In this document: positions 45,390 through 55,990 of the stretch, in pieces
Numbering within the stretch: the stretch's first letter is position 1
How the letters are laid out: each line of letters begins with the position of its first letter
Assembly (NCBI RefSeq): GCF_032854445.1
Contig: NC_088304.1
Location: 33,536,810-33,600,809 of the forward strand
Length of the DNA: 64,000 nt
Direction of reading: 5' to 3'
DNA from: Liolophura sinensis
Lineage: Eukaryota > Mollusca > Polyplacophora > Chitonida > Chitonidae
Notes under the pieces: generated by a model
Database searches by the model: none
What the model saw: the letters and a program-made list of their open reading frames with translations, nothing else
Told to the model about the DNA's origin: nothing
Program-made: the position numbers and the translations under genes

Positions 45390-46020
45390 GGATTCTTTAT
45401 CGAACGATATAATAATAATAATTATTACTGCGCTACACTAAATGATTACTAAATTCATAAATTCTATATTCCTCACGAATGAGAGTCCTTAGCAAATGAA
45501 TATTTAAAGAAAATCGTTTGCCTAAGGTGCCAATTAAAGTATTGGGTATTTAATGAACAGTTCTTTGCTAGACGTCAAAAATTGACATTTTGAGAGAAAT
45601 ACTTATTTTTCGTTGTAAATCTGCACTTTTAGATAAATTAATCAGTGTAACAAACGGGAAGTGAAACAAATCGACAAATATTACCAACGGCCAATCAGTG
45701 ATTAAAGCAAACCGGAAGGTAAGATAGGCACAACACTAAACGGTGCCAAAGACCTTTCAGTGTTTTATGGCGACTCTCGTTGGTTCGGCGATGGCTTTGA
45801 GTCATGAGGTTGTCAGTTTTCAGACGAAGGAAGTGGTTTTACCCTGGACAGCCTAGTTTCCCCCACAACAAGTTACCATGAGTGCACACTTCTTAAATAT
45901 TTTCCGCGATCAACATCATACCCCAAAGCAAGAACAACGTCAACAACAACAACGCCATTCTTACCATAGAGCAGCTCGTGGTAGGTATGGTTAAATGATA
46001 ACATAAGTTCGTGCATTTGC
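45390..46020. other. Possible old SINE; otherwise featureless
   Basis: At 45775-45880 GACGAAGGAAGTGGTTTTAC and AGCCTAGTTTCCCCCACAA look like a decayed SINE body related to SINE-A/C. No coding signal. Confidence 0.35.
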
Positions 46021-46022
46021 AG

Positions 46023-46308
46023 TTGTGGGCCAACCCAGTCGGATGACAACGCCTCATTGCATGTCGAGGGTATCAGCCCAAAGGGATGCCGGCCTACTGA
46101 ACGACAGATCGTTGCTCATTTGTACAGAAATTTCATCAAGTTCGGTGGAATGTACTTTGCTCATTGCCGTCGTGTGGATCGAGAACATGAAGAGACGTGG
46201 AAGACGCGATATTCGACGTTTTACTCTCTTCCCAACACCCGCCTGTCAACTCGTCACATCTGTTTCTTTTCTTTTTCTCTTGAGCCCAGTTCGCTTAATG
46301 CGGAATGA
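46023..46308 (+). CDS. Candidate terminal exon, unknown product
   Basis: A 95-codon open frame (46024-46308, TGA at 46306-46308) follows an acceptor-like GTTCGTGCATTTGCAG (AG at 46021-46022) with a TGATAAC branch-like sequence upstream. Its first 70 residues are charged and protein-like (for example ERQIVAHLYRNFIKFGGMYF, then AHCRRVDREHEETWKTRY); the last 20 become Phe/Ser-rich. I do not recognise the family. AATAAA signals follow at 46491-46496 and near 46521, consistent with a last exon and 3' untranslated region. Against it: the neighbouring plus frame is also open for 100 codons, and no upstream exon is identified. Confidence 0.22.
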
Positions 46309-46490
46309 AGGCGATTCTCCGAATTAGTGGAGAATGTTTTATCAGCACTGTGCTGTGATTACACGCGTAAGGCGCTCTACTCTCCGGACATCTGACTGCT
46401 CTTCTCGCTCGTTACACGTTGTTTTCTCATTATTTACCGTCACAGAGATCGTAAAATAAGCACGGATTGTATTTAGAAAACTGGAGGCGG

Positions 46491-46496
46491 AATAAA
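46491..46496 (+). promoter_or_regulatory. AATAAA polyadenylation signal candidate
   Basis: Lies 183 bases after the stop of the candidate exon ending at 46308, with a second AATAAA about 30 bases further on. Confidence 0.2.
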
Positions 46497-46529
46497 AAAG
46501 CTACACACACACGAAAGTTTGAATAAAGC

Positions 46530-47685
46530 TTCACTTATCGCCTCAAGCTTTATTCGACTTCAGATTTTGGTCATCATTCCCGAGTATATAAAGGGTGAGT
46601 CAAAAAGAGGTCTTGTTAAGCAAAATACCAGCAGAATTAATGGAGGCCCGTAGCCATTGATCAGTAATTCTGTTAACCCCTTCTTTGTTAGGGTTCTTAT
46701 ACATTTCAATGCGGATTCGGCGCGGTTTTATGCCTCACAATAGGCCGATGACGTCACCCCGTGTTACGAACAGTTGTATTTCGGCAAGAGCTGGCAAAAA
46801 CCTGGCTCTTCTCAATGACATTGTGATCACGGGGATTGCATCGGTGTTAACGACTACAAATTATTGTGATCTTTAGCTCGTTTGTGACGAAGTCTTTCCA
46901 ATGATTTTTTTAGGGGATTGGGCTAACAGTAAACGTTAACTTAAGGCCTGTTGTTGTGGAGCTCACATAAGTCGATGGCGGCCTCCTAAAAAACGCCCAA
47001 TGAGCTCAATATACGCAAGACAAAAAAAAGCAACATACTTAGTGTTTCCAATTTCTTAGAAAGCCTTGGAATCTTGTGGATGGCATCTGATTATTTTGCA
47101 TATAGATTGGAACTCTGGGAATTGCCTTGCGCTCTGACTTTCTTGTCTTGTCTGAACTTATTCCAGTACTACGCTGCCAAAAACACAAAAAACAATGGTA
47201 AAAATTAGCCAAAGGCTCTTCCCAAATTTATCTGATTTAAGGCTGATAATGCGATAAAGGCCCTCACCACATACCTTAAAATTACATGCAGAGTTGAGCT
47301 GTGCCGAGGATGATTCCATCTAGCGATGGACGTGCTAAGTATAGCAACACTGCAACCTTCTCCAATAAGTTTAAGAAACAAAAAACTAAAATACAATATT
47401 CTCTAAAACCGCACAAAAAAATGCAATCTAGTGGTGTATAAAAACACCCTTCAAATTCTCGAAGTTTCGTAACATGAAAATACCCATCTCTACCTTATTT
47501 AAACTTTTGCCATCAAGTAAGCCTACAGACGGCTCATTTTCTTAAGGTTCATTGAGCAATAATTCATTGAATCGGCTTGTTATAGACTAATGTGTGATAA
47601 ATTTACACTGAGCTGGAGTGTCATCACCGGGCGTCATAGTTTGAAACTGAAACGTGATAAATGTTTCGCCCTCTGCGAACTTTCG
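46530..47685. other. No gene; shares a 25-mer with the 44-kb satellite
   Basis: GACGAAGTCTTTCCAATGAT followed by TTTTT at about 46887-46911 is also present at about 44020-44044. The rest is AT-rich and unremarkable. Confidence 0.5.
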
Positions 47686-47689
47686 TCCG

Positions 47690-47910
47690 GCTTACAAACC
47701 AGTGATTGACTGAGTGACAGTCTATCTGGTTGACCAACTGACTCACACTAACTAATGAATTGGTTGATCACTTTACATTAAGCTATCGACTGATTGGTTA
47801 GTTAATTATAGTTGACGGACTTTATGATTGTCAGCTGTCCTGATTACTGTGTTAACTGATTAACTGACCGATTGATTGATTGATTGATTGTTTGAATGAC
47901 AGAAAAATCA

Positions 47911-47941
<31 letters not shown>

Positions 47942-47945
47942 GAAT
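47690..47945. repeat. (TGAT)n microsatellite with degenerate flanks
   Basis: Pure GATTGATTGATTGATTG runs at about 47870-47890 and 47912-47938 sit at the end of a 170-base stretch rich in TTGACTGA, ACTGATTG and TTAACTGA, apparently older decayed repeat. Confidence 0.9.
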
Positions 47946-47949
47946 GAAA

Positions 47950-48726
47950 TCATGTTTGATCTATTGGTGAACCTTATGGCTGAGCATTATTGTTTTGATT
48001 GATTTACTTTAATGGTTGGCTTACTGATAAGTGTATGTTTTAGACAGATTCAGAGATCAGTCGACCTGTTCTGTTAGCCCATATATAACCTTTTGTCAGT
48101 TAAAATCAACAATTTAAAATTGCTTTCAAAATCAAATTTATTTCAAACTTTGTGCTGTGTATGATCACCGTGTACATTTAAAGCAATTTTTATTTTCGTT
48201 ATTAAAATTTATTAAAACCGGATTCAAAATTTAATTTGAAGAACAAAACTTAGATACTTTATTTGTCACCTCAGGCAACCTGCAAAACGTCAGGTTCCAT
48301 TCGCTTTAAGAGCATTTTTAAACAAGACACATCGACTCCTAAGGAACAGATTTGATTATATGTGATTATTAAAAATTTCGAGAAAACACTGCCAGCTGCC
48401 CGTCACCTTCTTTCACCCTATTAGGTTTTCCTTGCACAAAAGACGATAAATAATTTTCCTCACGCCAGGGTAACGGGGAATTCTAGATCTGTCACCATAA
48501 AACGGATTTTTTACAGGCAGATTCTGTCAGAAATGGTTAAATTTGGTTAATATTAGGAATTCCTGGAGGATAATTCTGACACAAGCAGACATGTTCTGTG
48601 TGTGCTGCGCAAGATTAGCTGTCATGTCCTACCTTCATAGCGATACCGTTAACTGTGTCTACATTCCCCGTTGCCTTTGCCATGCTTACACTGTTCACAT
48701 GTGCATCATTATTATGTGAAATATTT
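47950..48726. other. No gene seen
   Basis: AT-rich, without repeat match or credible frame. Confidence 0.55.
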
Positions 48727-48727
48727 T

Positions 48728-48810
48728 TTTATTCATGTATTTGTTTGTTTGTTTATTTTTTTATTTGGTGTTTTTACACTGTGCTCAAGAATATTTAAGT
48801 TATACGACTA
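48728..48810 (-). repeat. SINE-A tail, interrupted by a transposon
   Basis: TTTGTTTGTTTATTTTTTTA tail, GTGTTTTTACACTGTGCTCA, AGAATATTTAAGTTATACGA. The continuation of the head side (GTGCTGGACTTTAACTCACA) lies at 51356 beyond the transposon. Confidence 0.85.
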
Positions 48811-49498
48811 CACTGCAAAAAGGGCGTTTAGAAATTAAACGTCCCGTTAACTTGTTACATGTTGTGTGCTAAACATGTTAAGATATGCATCCTTAGCTAA
48901 AGCACGACTGACCTAAACTTGTTGGATGTGCAAACAAACGTGTTTAGTGTCTTTAACGCTCGCTCTCCTAACCAATCTGACATCTAAATATGTACGTATT
49001 TACAATCTAAACATATACTTGGCTTCGGCTTTAATCTAAGCGCACTTACATGTACTTGTAGCCGACAATAATTTTTGAAGAAGTTCTCACTTAATTGTCT
49101 GTTGTCTGTTGACTATAATCCCCAATGGGATGGAAGACTAGCACAATAGACGCACCAATATTAGATTTAATTTAGAATGAAAAAGAACAATTGGGGCACT
49201 AAACTGTGTTTTCAGAGATAATATTACGTAAATAGGCCACACAGGCCCATATTCCAGGCCTATATTCCAGGCCCATATTCCAGGCCTGTATGTATCTGAA
49301 TGCACAATGGCTTCGCCTAAATTCACGCTCATGCAGAACTATGTTTTATATGTGCGGTTTTAGCCTCTGATCCGGTCGAAAACACTGTGAATAAAGTGCT
49401 CTGTCTATTCTTTCGTCCCTTAACCACTTGCCTAGGATTCAGTTCTTCATTTCCAAGAAGACCATAAGGGATGTTATCTACTCTGTCATAAAACGCCC

Positions 49499-49666
49499 AT
49501 GTTGTATCGCGGCTTGGATGTCCATGGAGTGACACATGACCCCTGCCCGTTGTTAGCCAATCGTTTAGCCACCGGGCTCTTACACAGAACGTCTTTGTTA
49601 TGGTACTGCTCTCTTCTCTCAGCCTTATTTCTCAATTGTCTACATCATCACATCAAACGACAACAG
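49499..49666 (+). other. Possible exon 1 inside the transposon
   Basis: An open frame from an ATG at 49499 (ATGTTGTATCGC) runs 56 codons to CAG followed by GTGAGT, a consensus splice donor (intron from 49667). The peptide is Leu/His/Cys-rich with no known domain. The minus strand has its own 68-codon frame (49329-49535), so direction is uncertain. Confidence 0.15.
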
Positions 49667-50401
49667 GTGAGTGATATCATCATTGATGTAAAACTGCTGT
49701 TAAATGCCACATAAAGGAAGTATTAAATGATAAATCATCTTCACTTCTCCAGCCAAAAAGCACGTGTTTTTGTTGGTGTAATCTACGAATCTCAAAGAAG
49801 AAAGCAGTGTTTAGTACAGATCTGTACATTTAGTTGGTGCTTCAAATAATGATTTCCATTGATCACAGTTTCGTTAGTCGCCTTTCAAAAATTAGCTGGT
49901 TGATAGTGGTCACGAATTTGGGCACCTGCATATGATCAACTTTTCTTTTCCTTGCTTACTATTTGACTTTCTGTGCCTACAGTTGATAAATTACAACCAC
50001 ATTCAGGCCAAACAAACAAACAAACATTATTTCAAGGTATTTATATTTGATGATAAGTAACACAACGATGAAACAGTACTATGAGCAAAGTAAAGCAGCC
50101 TGTTATTGCCGGTGAAGTTCACCACAAAGGGGAAGCAGAGACCAGAGCTAATAGTAGAAACAGATGTAGGCATTGTTTTTAAGTATGTAAAAGTTTGATT
50201 GTGAAATGTGTAGTACTTCACAAACACCCAAATCAGTGTATCTGCTTTGTAATGTTGTTTTCCTTAGTGTTTATGATTTGATATTCTTCTGTTTCTATAA
50301 AACGAATATTAATTCTTGATAATAGGATAACTGGTATAAATATTTGAGTTTTTTTTCTTTTTTTTTGCGCACCTACCCATTGCTTTATTTTGGGCCCTCA
50401 G

Positions 50402-50521
50402 GTGAGGAAAGCTGACTTGCAGATCCGGCCAAAAAGCCCACTATATCACACTATTTTGAGGGATGAACACCTGCTACAAGATTTGGGATGGGATGCATGT
50501 GACAGTCCATACAGGAAGTGA
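50402..50521 (+). other. Possible exon 2 inside the transposon
   Basis: A strong acceptor-like stretch (T-rich run near 50350, then TTTTGGGCCCTCAG ending at 50401) precedes 39 open codons beginning VRKADLQIRPKSPLYH and ending at TGA (50519-50521). In phase 0 it would follow the 49499-49666 candidate. The peptide is protein-like but not recognised. It could be a transposase remnant or a captured host fragment. Confidence 0.17.
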
Positions 50522-51349
50522 CTTTTCCTTACAATTTTTATAAATGGTGTATTACTTGTTTGATGTATATCATACTCAAAATGCAACCAGCTTTTGGGTT
50601 TTTGCCAGATGTTCTTGATGACGGGTCCTCTTTTCACTAAAGCTCATTTTTAAAATTATTTTTAACCGTATAAAAATATACAGTGAACAGGGAAATTGAC
50701 AGACATAAAACTATATAGTTATTACGTGGTGTTAGATATTGAATTTTAGTGTTTGTATACCTGAAAATACATTCACTTATTAACTGAATAATGCTGTTAA
50801 TGATTACAGTATTTTTGTTACTGTAAAGTCTGTTATATTCTACTTTGAACTGGTCTTATAGTAGGTTTCACATTTTGTTAAGCATGAAAAAAAATTCTGC
50901 TTTTGCTTTTTGTGTGTATCCCACGCTATGAGTCACCATCAGTACATACGTTCTGTGTAAATCAGGGCTTATCTTCTGTGTATTATATGCGAAGTTATAC
51001 ATTGCCTTTTCTTTTATCTAAATGTTCATATCAACACATTGTATTAATATAGACCGCTATGAATCACAGCATGTGAACTTGAGATGAAAATATCATATAT
51101 ATATCGTTTGGTTCCAAATTTTGTCTTCATTAATCATTCTTAGATAGACTGGTTTCCTTTGACATGTTTAGACGCTAAACATGTTTTCGCCTAGAGAGAG
51201 CCAAAACATGTGGTTAGAAATATGCTAAATGACTAAGCATGTTGAGAAGTAAATGCCTAAGTTTTAAGTATGTAAACGTGTAAAAAAAAATAACGGACAA
51301 AATATGCGCTCAGATTTACGTTTAGGTTTTAAACGCCGTTTTTGCAGTG

Positions 51350-51395
51350 TACGGCATGTGCTGGACTTTAACTCACATGGGAGCATATGTTAGAT
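51350..51395 (-). repeat. SINE-A head-side remainder beyond the transposon
   Basis: TACGGCATGTGCTGGACTTT and AACTCACATGGGAG match the SINE-A head region GTACGGCCGGAGAGG...GAGCTGGACTTGAACTCACA read on the minus strand, with part of the body missing. Confidence 0.7.
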
Positions 51396-51399
51396 GATT

Positions 51400-51635
51400 T
51401 GGACATGCGTAATGAGCTCACTGATTGGAAATATCTCCCTCTTGGTTGACCTGTTAAATGTGAATGTTAAGTTTTTGACTTAGTTTGGCCGATCTCCTGA
51501 GAATCATGTCAAATGTATGCTTACAGTTATTTGAGTTTGTGAGATTGAGGCCTTCAAGACCGGGTTCAGTTAGCTCTCTTAGGGTAAGATAACGTAAGTA
51601 CTAAATCGAACCGGAGACCACGGTTTGTATGTATG
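51400..51635. other. No gene seen
   Basis: Short AT-rich spacer. Confidence 0.5.
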
Positions 51636-51636
51636 T

Positions 51637-51972
51637 GTATATGCATGTATGCGTATGCCTGGGGTTTAAAATCGTACTTAACAATTTTTCAGTCATATGA
51701 CGACCAGGAATCAACTTGTGTACACATACTGTGTCTTCTTATGGCAGGGCAAGTCGATGTCGCAAATGCGTTGCCGCCAAGGAAGCATCATCTGAAAACA
51801 CCAGACATGAGACCCCACCCAGTCACATTATACCGACACCGGGCCAACAAGTCATATTGCTCTAGCGCCAGGCAGCAGTAAGTACCGCTTTTTAGAGTTT
51901 TTGGTACGACCCGGGCTTCCTCCTGGGGTTTTTTGACTTCGAGGCTGACGCTCTAACCATTAGGCCATTGAA
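51637..51972 (-). repeat. SINE-B, minus strand, nearly complete
   Basis: GCCTGGGGTTTAAAATCGTA, TTTTTCAGTCATATGACGAC, GGCAGGGCAAGTCGATGTCG, CACCCAGTCACATTATACCG and finally TTCGAGGCTGACGCTCTAAC with CATTAGGCCATTGAAG, the inverted tRNA-like head (TGGCCTAATGGTTAGAGCGT). This copy carries both the tail-side and head-side blocks, linking the 3.3/58.0-kb and 7.5/11.5-kb copies into one family. Confidence 0.8.
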
Positions 51973-52117
51973 GCGTTCGGAGACCATAGTACTTCCTTGC
52001 GCACAAGGCTTTGAGTGCTTTCTGAAGCTGTTCATTGGGGTATCACCTGTGAAAATGCAAAGCGAATCTACGCCCCCAAAGTTTAATTGATAATGTACGT
52101 TGTTTAGCGTCATACTG

Positions 52118-52327
52118 GGGACCTCCGTGATCGAAGTGGTTAGAGTGCCAGGGCGGTGCAATGACCCAGGACCAATGCGGTCACTTATGAGGTCAAGTTC
52201 ACCTTTTGCTGGCTTCCTCTCCTGCCGAATGAGGAAAGGTCTACCTGCTATACGATACTGGACGCAGTCATATAGGTGAAATATTTTTGAGTACGGCGTA
52301 AACCACCAATTGAATAAATAAATAATT
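52118..52327 (+). repeat. SINE-A with head, internally deleted
   Basis: The head GGGGACCTCCGTGATCGAAG and TGGTTAGAGTGCC precedes CAATGACCCAGGACCAATGC, GCTGGCTTCCTCTCCTGCCG, then jumps to the 3' end GTCATATAGGTGAAATATTT and TTGAGTACGGCGTAAACCAC with an AAATAAATAA tail. The ACCTGCGGATGG to CACCATAATGCTG segment is deleted. Confidence 0.88.
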
Positions 52328-52329
52328 TT

Positions 52330-53640
52330 CATTTCTAATATGGCGGTTCAGTTTTATGGGTTGAGGAAACCTACAGTGCCCTGAGTATACGACCGTTTGT
52401 GAAATACTGACGTCATTTTTTACGTGTGTATTAATGGAAGGTCAGTGGTTCGCAGAACACTTCATGCAAGACCACAGGTGATACATGTGATGCCGTCGAG
52501 ATGCTTACATGTAAGCTGGCAGATGAATCTGAAGGGTTCTCCTGGAAGACTAAAAACCTTTGACGTTTACTCATACAGATTTAGCTGTGTCAACTGCTGC
52601 TTTAAGTCATGTGATTTACAGGTACATGGCGACGTACGACAGCAAATAGCTGTATGTGTGAACAGGCAGACACAGGCATTCCCTTGGGCTAAAACGAAGA
52701 TCTTAAGCTATTGGACTATGGTCTTTCATGTAGTAAAGGATCGCGGATAATAAATTCTGTACTCTATTCATGGAAACGAGACGCCTAACTGCCCACATCG
52801 ATGTAAAGTTTTCTTTGCAAAGTTTAGTGCAAAAAATAGAAAGAAAAGAAACTCTCTACAGAAGCAGCATGTAAAAACCCCGTCTTTGACTATTCAATTC
52901 GCTAATCCCAAAACCTTGTGAGTTTTAAACTGAAATGTCTCCTTGTGTTGTGAGGATAAATAGGAAGCGCATTCACATCAACCTGGTATAAACAGCTGAT
53001 CGATTTAAATGTTAAATTTTCCCAGAGAGCCAATTCAACCTAATACCTAAACTGCCCGGACAAATCCACTCGTTTTTATTGTACAAGCGGTAAAAAGAAC
53101 TATACAGCGCCCCCAGGCGGCGATATTCTCTTGTCAGTGCTGTCGCATTATATGCCTCGCATCTCCCAATCTAAATTTCTCTCCTCTTTGGCCGGAAAAT
53201 CGTTAAAACGTCGCCTGAAGTTTACAATTGTTAAAAAAAGCCCCTGCCCGCTTGGATTAATCGGAGCTGATTGCACAATGGGTGAAATTGAATTCTCAAA
53301 TTATACAATGTTACTTTGTGCTATTCCCCGCCGCTCGGCTCTCAGCTTCACTCCGACGGGCTGTTTGTGTTTTTGGGGACCACGTGATGCGGAGTTTATC
53401 CACGCCCTTAACCCAATCACTGACAGTTAACGGATATCCTCAATCGATAAGATGTCCGACTAGAATATTAAATCAAATCGGCTTGAAAACAGAAGAGAAT
53501 CCCACTCGATTGAACTGCAGCGGTTTTCCGTTAAGCCGTATAACAAGTGGCTACGGCGAGGGAGGTATTAGCCTATATACGATGCTATTTTGTACGGATC
53601 CAGTAATTGGATGGCCAGTGCTGTTTGAAGATGGATTGAG
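52330..53640. other. No gene seen; possible regulatory block 53.0-53.6 kb
   Basis: The 52424-52750 frame (108 codons) and the two overlapping frames at 53131-53653 have no domains. The latter stretch is repeat-free and mixed in composition, with a CTCF-like word near its left edge, so I favour non-coding DNA. Confidence 0.4.
53104..53121 (-). promoter_or_regulatory. CTCF-like motif
   Basis: ACAGCGCCCCCAGGCGGC, reverse complement GCCGCCTGGGGGCGCTGT, resembles the CTCF core with the usual A before the G run replaced by T. Single near-match, low weight. Confidence 0.2.
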
Positions 53641-53643
53641 GAG

Positions 53644-53716
53644 CGAGATGTAGTCTAGTGAGTGAGGTTTGTGATTCCTACCCATGAGGTGCAGGTTCAA
53701 TCCCAGCCTTGGGAAC
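53644..53716 (+). other. tRNA-like sequence, not a functional tRNA
   Basis: A box TAGTCTAGTGAG (from 53651) and a perfect B box GGTTCAATCCC (from 53694), 43 bases apart as in tRNA genes. The acceptor arms (CGAGATG and CTTGGGA) do not pair and the T stem has a mismatch. Read as a SINE head or tRNA pseudogene; no SINE body follows. Confidence 0.5.
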
Positions 53717-53719
53717 ATT

Positions 53720-54720
53720 CCTCTGTTCTCACAGTTTTATGTTTTATGTTCGTTTACTTTTCTTCCACCAACATTGTGTGCACATCGATATCAGTATGTT
53801 AAACGTGAGAATGATTCTTAGTAACTTAGTCGTTGCTTTTTCCATGGCAAAACTGAAACAAAAATGAGTACGCGTTACCATCACGTGCTATGATATAAAC
53901 GCGTTGAACTACTTTGTCACTTGCCGGCATCTTTGATCCCATCTTGGGAGAGTTCGTCATGGGAGTTTAGAATCTGATAACCGTGTGTCCATGCATGGCA
54001 CAGTTCTTCAACTGCGTTGAAATGGACACGATGTTAAGCATATTGTTGGTGTTATAAGGTTACACTACAGGTCTTTGTCTACCATCATAGAGGTTTAATG
54101 CCCTGGACATGACTCTATATACTGAAAATTAAATTTGAAGGAAAACAGCTGTTGTGTGAAAACGTGACTGTAGTTGACTTTAATGATTGCGAGGCCACGT
54201 AATCAGACAAACACGACAAAGGCGGAAGTTTATTTTGAAAATAAGATTAGATATCACACAGTGAATCATGCAATGGATTGCGTACCGTTGCGTACTGTTT
54301 CTCTATACCTTGTCTTGTCCTGTATACAGACACGATCCTGTTCGTTAAACATTCCAAAGCTATCCCCCAGACAGTCAGTGTGGTAGTATGCAGGTCAAGG
54401 ATCCATAGAGCATAAGGACACACGATGGGACAGCGAATGCTCTCCAGGGCCTTAGTGCCAATGATCAGTCCACAGCACTCGTGATATCGTTGAGGTAGTC
54501 GTGGATGTAGTCATATAGGAAATTCGCTTGAGTTTATTTCCCTTCCATCCGTGAGGCATACTCCACGTATAGAAAGGTTCACCATTCACTTGCCAAACAC
54601 TGGTGGTTTTATTTGGGCACTGGGGATCGCTCTAGAAATAAAAGTGGCCGTCATCTTACAAATTAATTTTTTCCTGTGCATCAGTATATATTATCCATAA
54701 ACTTTGCAGTATACACAAAA
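53720..54720. other. No gene seen
   Basis: AT-rich with short chance frames only. Confidence 0.55.
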
Positions 54721-54724
54721 CGGA

Positions 54725-54967
54725 ACCTTCCTGGCCGAGGAGGTTAGCGTGCCAGTGTGGTGCAATGATTCATGCGGAAATCTCTCACCAATGCGATCAC
54801 TTTGAGTTTGTCCAGCTCGTGCTGGCTCCAAGTCCAGCTGTACGCAGGAAGATCTGTCAGCAACCTGTGAATGCCCCTGGGTTAAATAATGGCCGCTGTT
54901 GTATAAGTGAAATACTAGTATCCTTGAATACGGCGTAAAAACACCAATCAAATAAATCAAATAAATC
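54725..54967 (+). repeat. SINE-A with head, internally deleted
   Basis: CCTGGCCGAGGAGGTTAGCG head, CACCAATGCGATCACTTTGA, CCAGCTCGTGCTGGCTCCAA, TCAGCAACCTGTGAATG, then AATAATGGCCGCTGTTGTAT, AAGTGAAATACTAGTATCCT (small insertion), ACGGCGTAAAAACACCAATC and a CAAATAAAT tail. Deleted between the CTGTGAATG and ATAATG blocks, a different deletion from the 52.1-kb copy. Confidence 0.88.
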
Positions 54968-54969
54968 AT

Positions 54970-55585
54970 GACGACACATAATCCCCATGAATATGACCGC
55001 AATCGTATATGTGAAAATTACTGTAATACGTTAAGCAAAGATCAATTTTCATGTTAAACTCGAACATACAAGAGACACTAAGAATGTGTTTAATAACGGG
55101 AACACAAATGAATGTACAGTGTGTGCGGTGGATCCTCAAGCGCTTAAAAGAACGTCTGAGACAAGGGGAAAAAACGTCTTTCCCAAAATCAGGCTCAGAT
55201 GTATAGAAGTACATTCCTCTTGTCAGTTCACCCCGGGGGTGGCGATCTGTGTTTACTGTTAGATCTCAAACACGGCATCCGCGGACGAATTAATCAAACC
55301 GTCCAGATCCCAGGGCATGCCTTGGAATCTTCTCTTAAATCTTTTTTGACAAAAAAACGCGAATCATTTTCGTGTTCTAACAAGATGAGACGATCGTTTA
55401 TTTTTTTTTTACATTCAGCACGTTTTATGATAAATTGAGATGTACAGAGATAGAGAATGCTATTGACGTAGTTCTTACACTACTTTCTCACCACTCCACC
55501 GGTTTTACATGAAGGAATGTGTACGGGAATCTTATTTACCAGATAAAATCCATTTGATTAAAAGAAAGAATGAGGTGAATATCTC
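54970..55585. other. No gene seen
   Basis: Frames of 79-82 codons on both strands, no domains. Confidence 0.5.
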
Positions 55586-55589
55586 CGCC

Positions 55590-55990
55590 ATACACGATAA
55601 AGTGAGTGTTTAGTTTTTAAACACATTTCTGTTACACCTAACATAGGTGTCCTGGTGTCATTAACGAGACGTGTTTATTATAGTAAACATGTGATATGTC
55701 TGAATATTTTCAACAAACATAAACATTTACTAGGTAACAAGTCACATGTTTACTTTACTAAACACATTTACACGTTTATAGAAAAAGCTAGTCACATACA
55801 TGCCTATATAATACTTCATATTTCAAACTGTAACTTCTAACTGTAAAAACTGAGTCTTGGGCGATTACATTGTCCTTATTTTCTTCGTTACATTTTCACA
55901 TAAATAATTTGAAATAAACATGTTTACATTTTTTCAGTTAGTGTTGTTATTTCCCAACACTGCATGTCAGATAAAAAAAAGAATGGTTGA
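55590..55990. other. AT-rich block with repeated TAAACATGT words
   Basis: TAAACATGTG, CACATGTTTAC, AAACATGTTTAC and GTTTTTAAACAC-type words recur in both orientations, like the sub-terminal motifs of the transposon at 48.8-51.3 kb. No clear terminal repeats bound the block. A small hairpin GTGTTG/CAACAC lies at about 55941-55962. Confidence 0.35.

Larger units (their letters stand above)
48811..51349. mobile_element. 2.5-kb DNA transposon nested in a SINE
   Basis: The left end begins CACTGCAAAAAGGGCGTTTA and the reverse complement of the right end CACTGCAAAAACGGCGTTTA; over 32 bases, 28 match. The flanking dinucleotide is TA on both sides (48809-48810 and 51350-51351), as expected for a Tc1/mariner-type TA duplication, though TA flanks alone are weak. 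Sub-terminal regions at both ends carry repeated TAAACATGTT or ACATGTTTA-like motifs that may be transposase-binding repeats. No transposase with a recognisable DDE/DDD pattern was found, so the copy is non-autonomous or badly decayed. Superfamily is a tentative inference. Confidence 0.75.

Noticed and set aside
53644-53716. Functional tRNA gene
   Set aside because: B box is perfect but the acceptor arms do not pair and the T stem is mismatched.
55590-55990. Second copy of the 48.8-kb transposon
   Set aside because: Shares short words only; no terminal inverted repeats or longer alignment could be found by eye.
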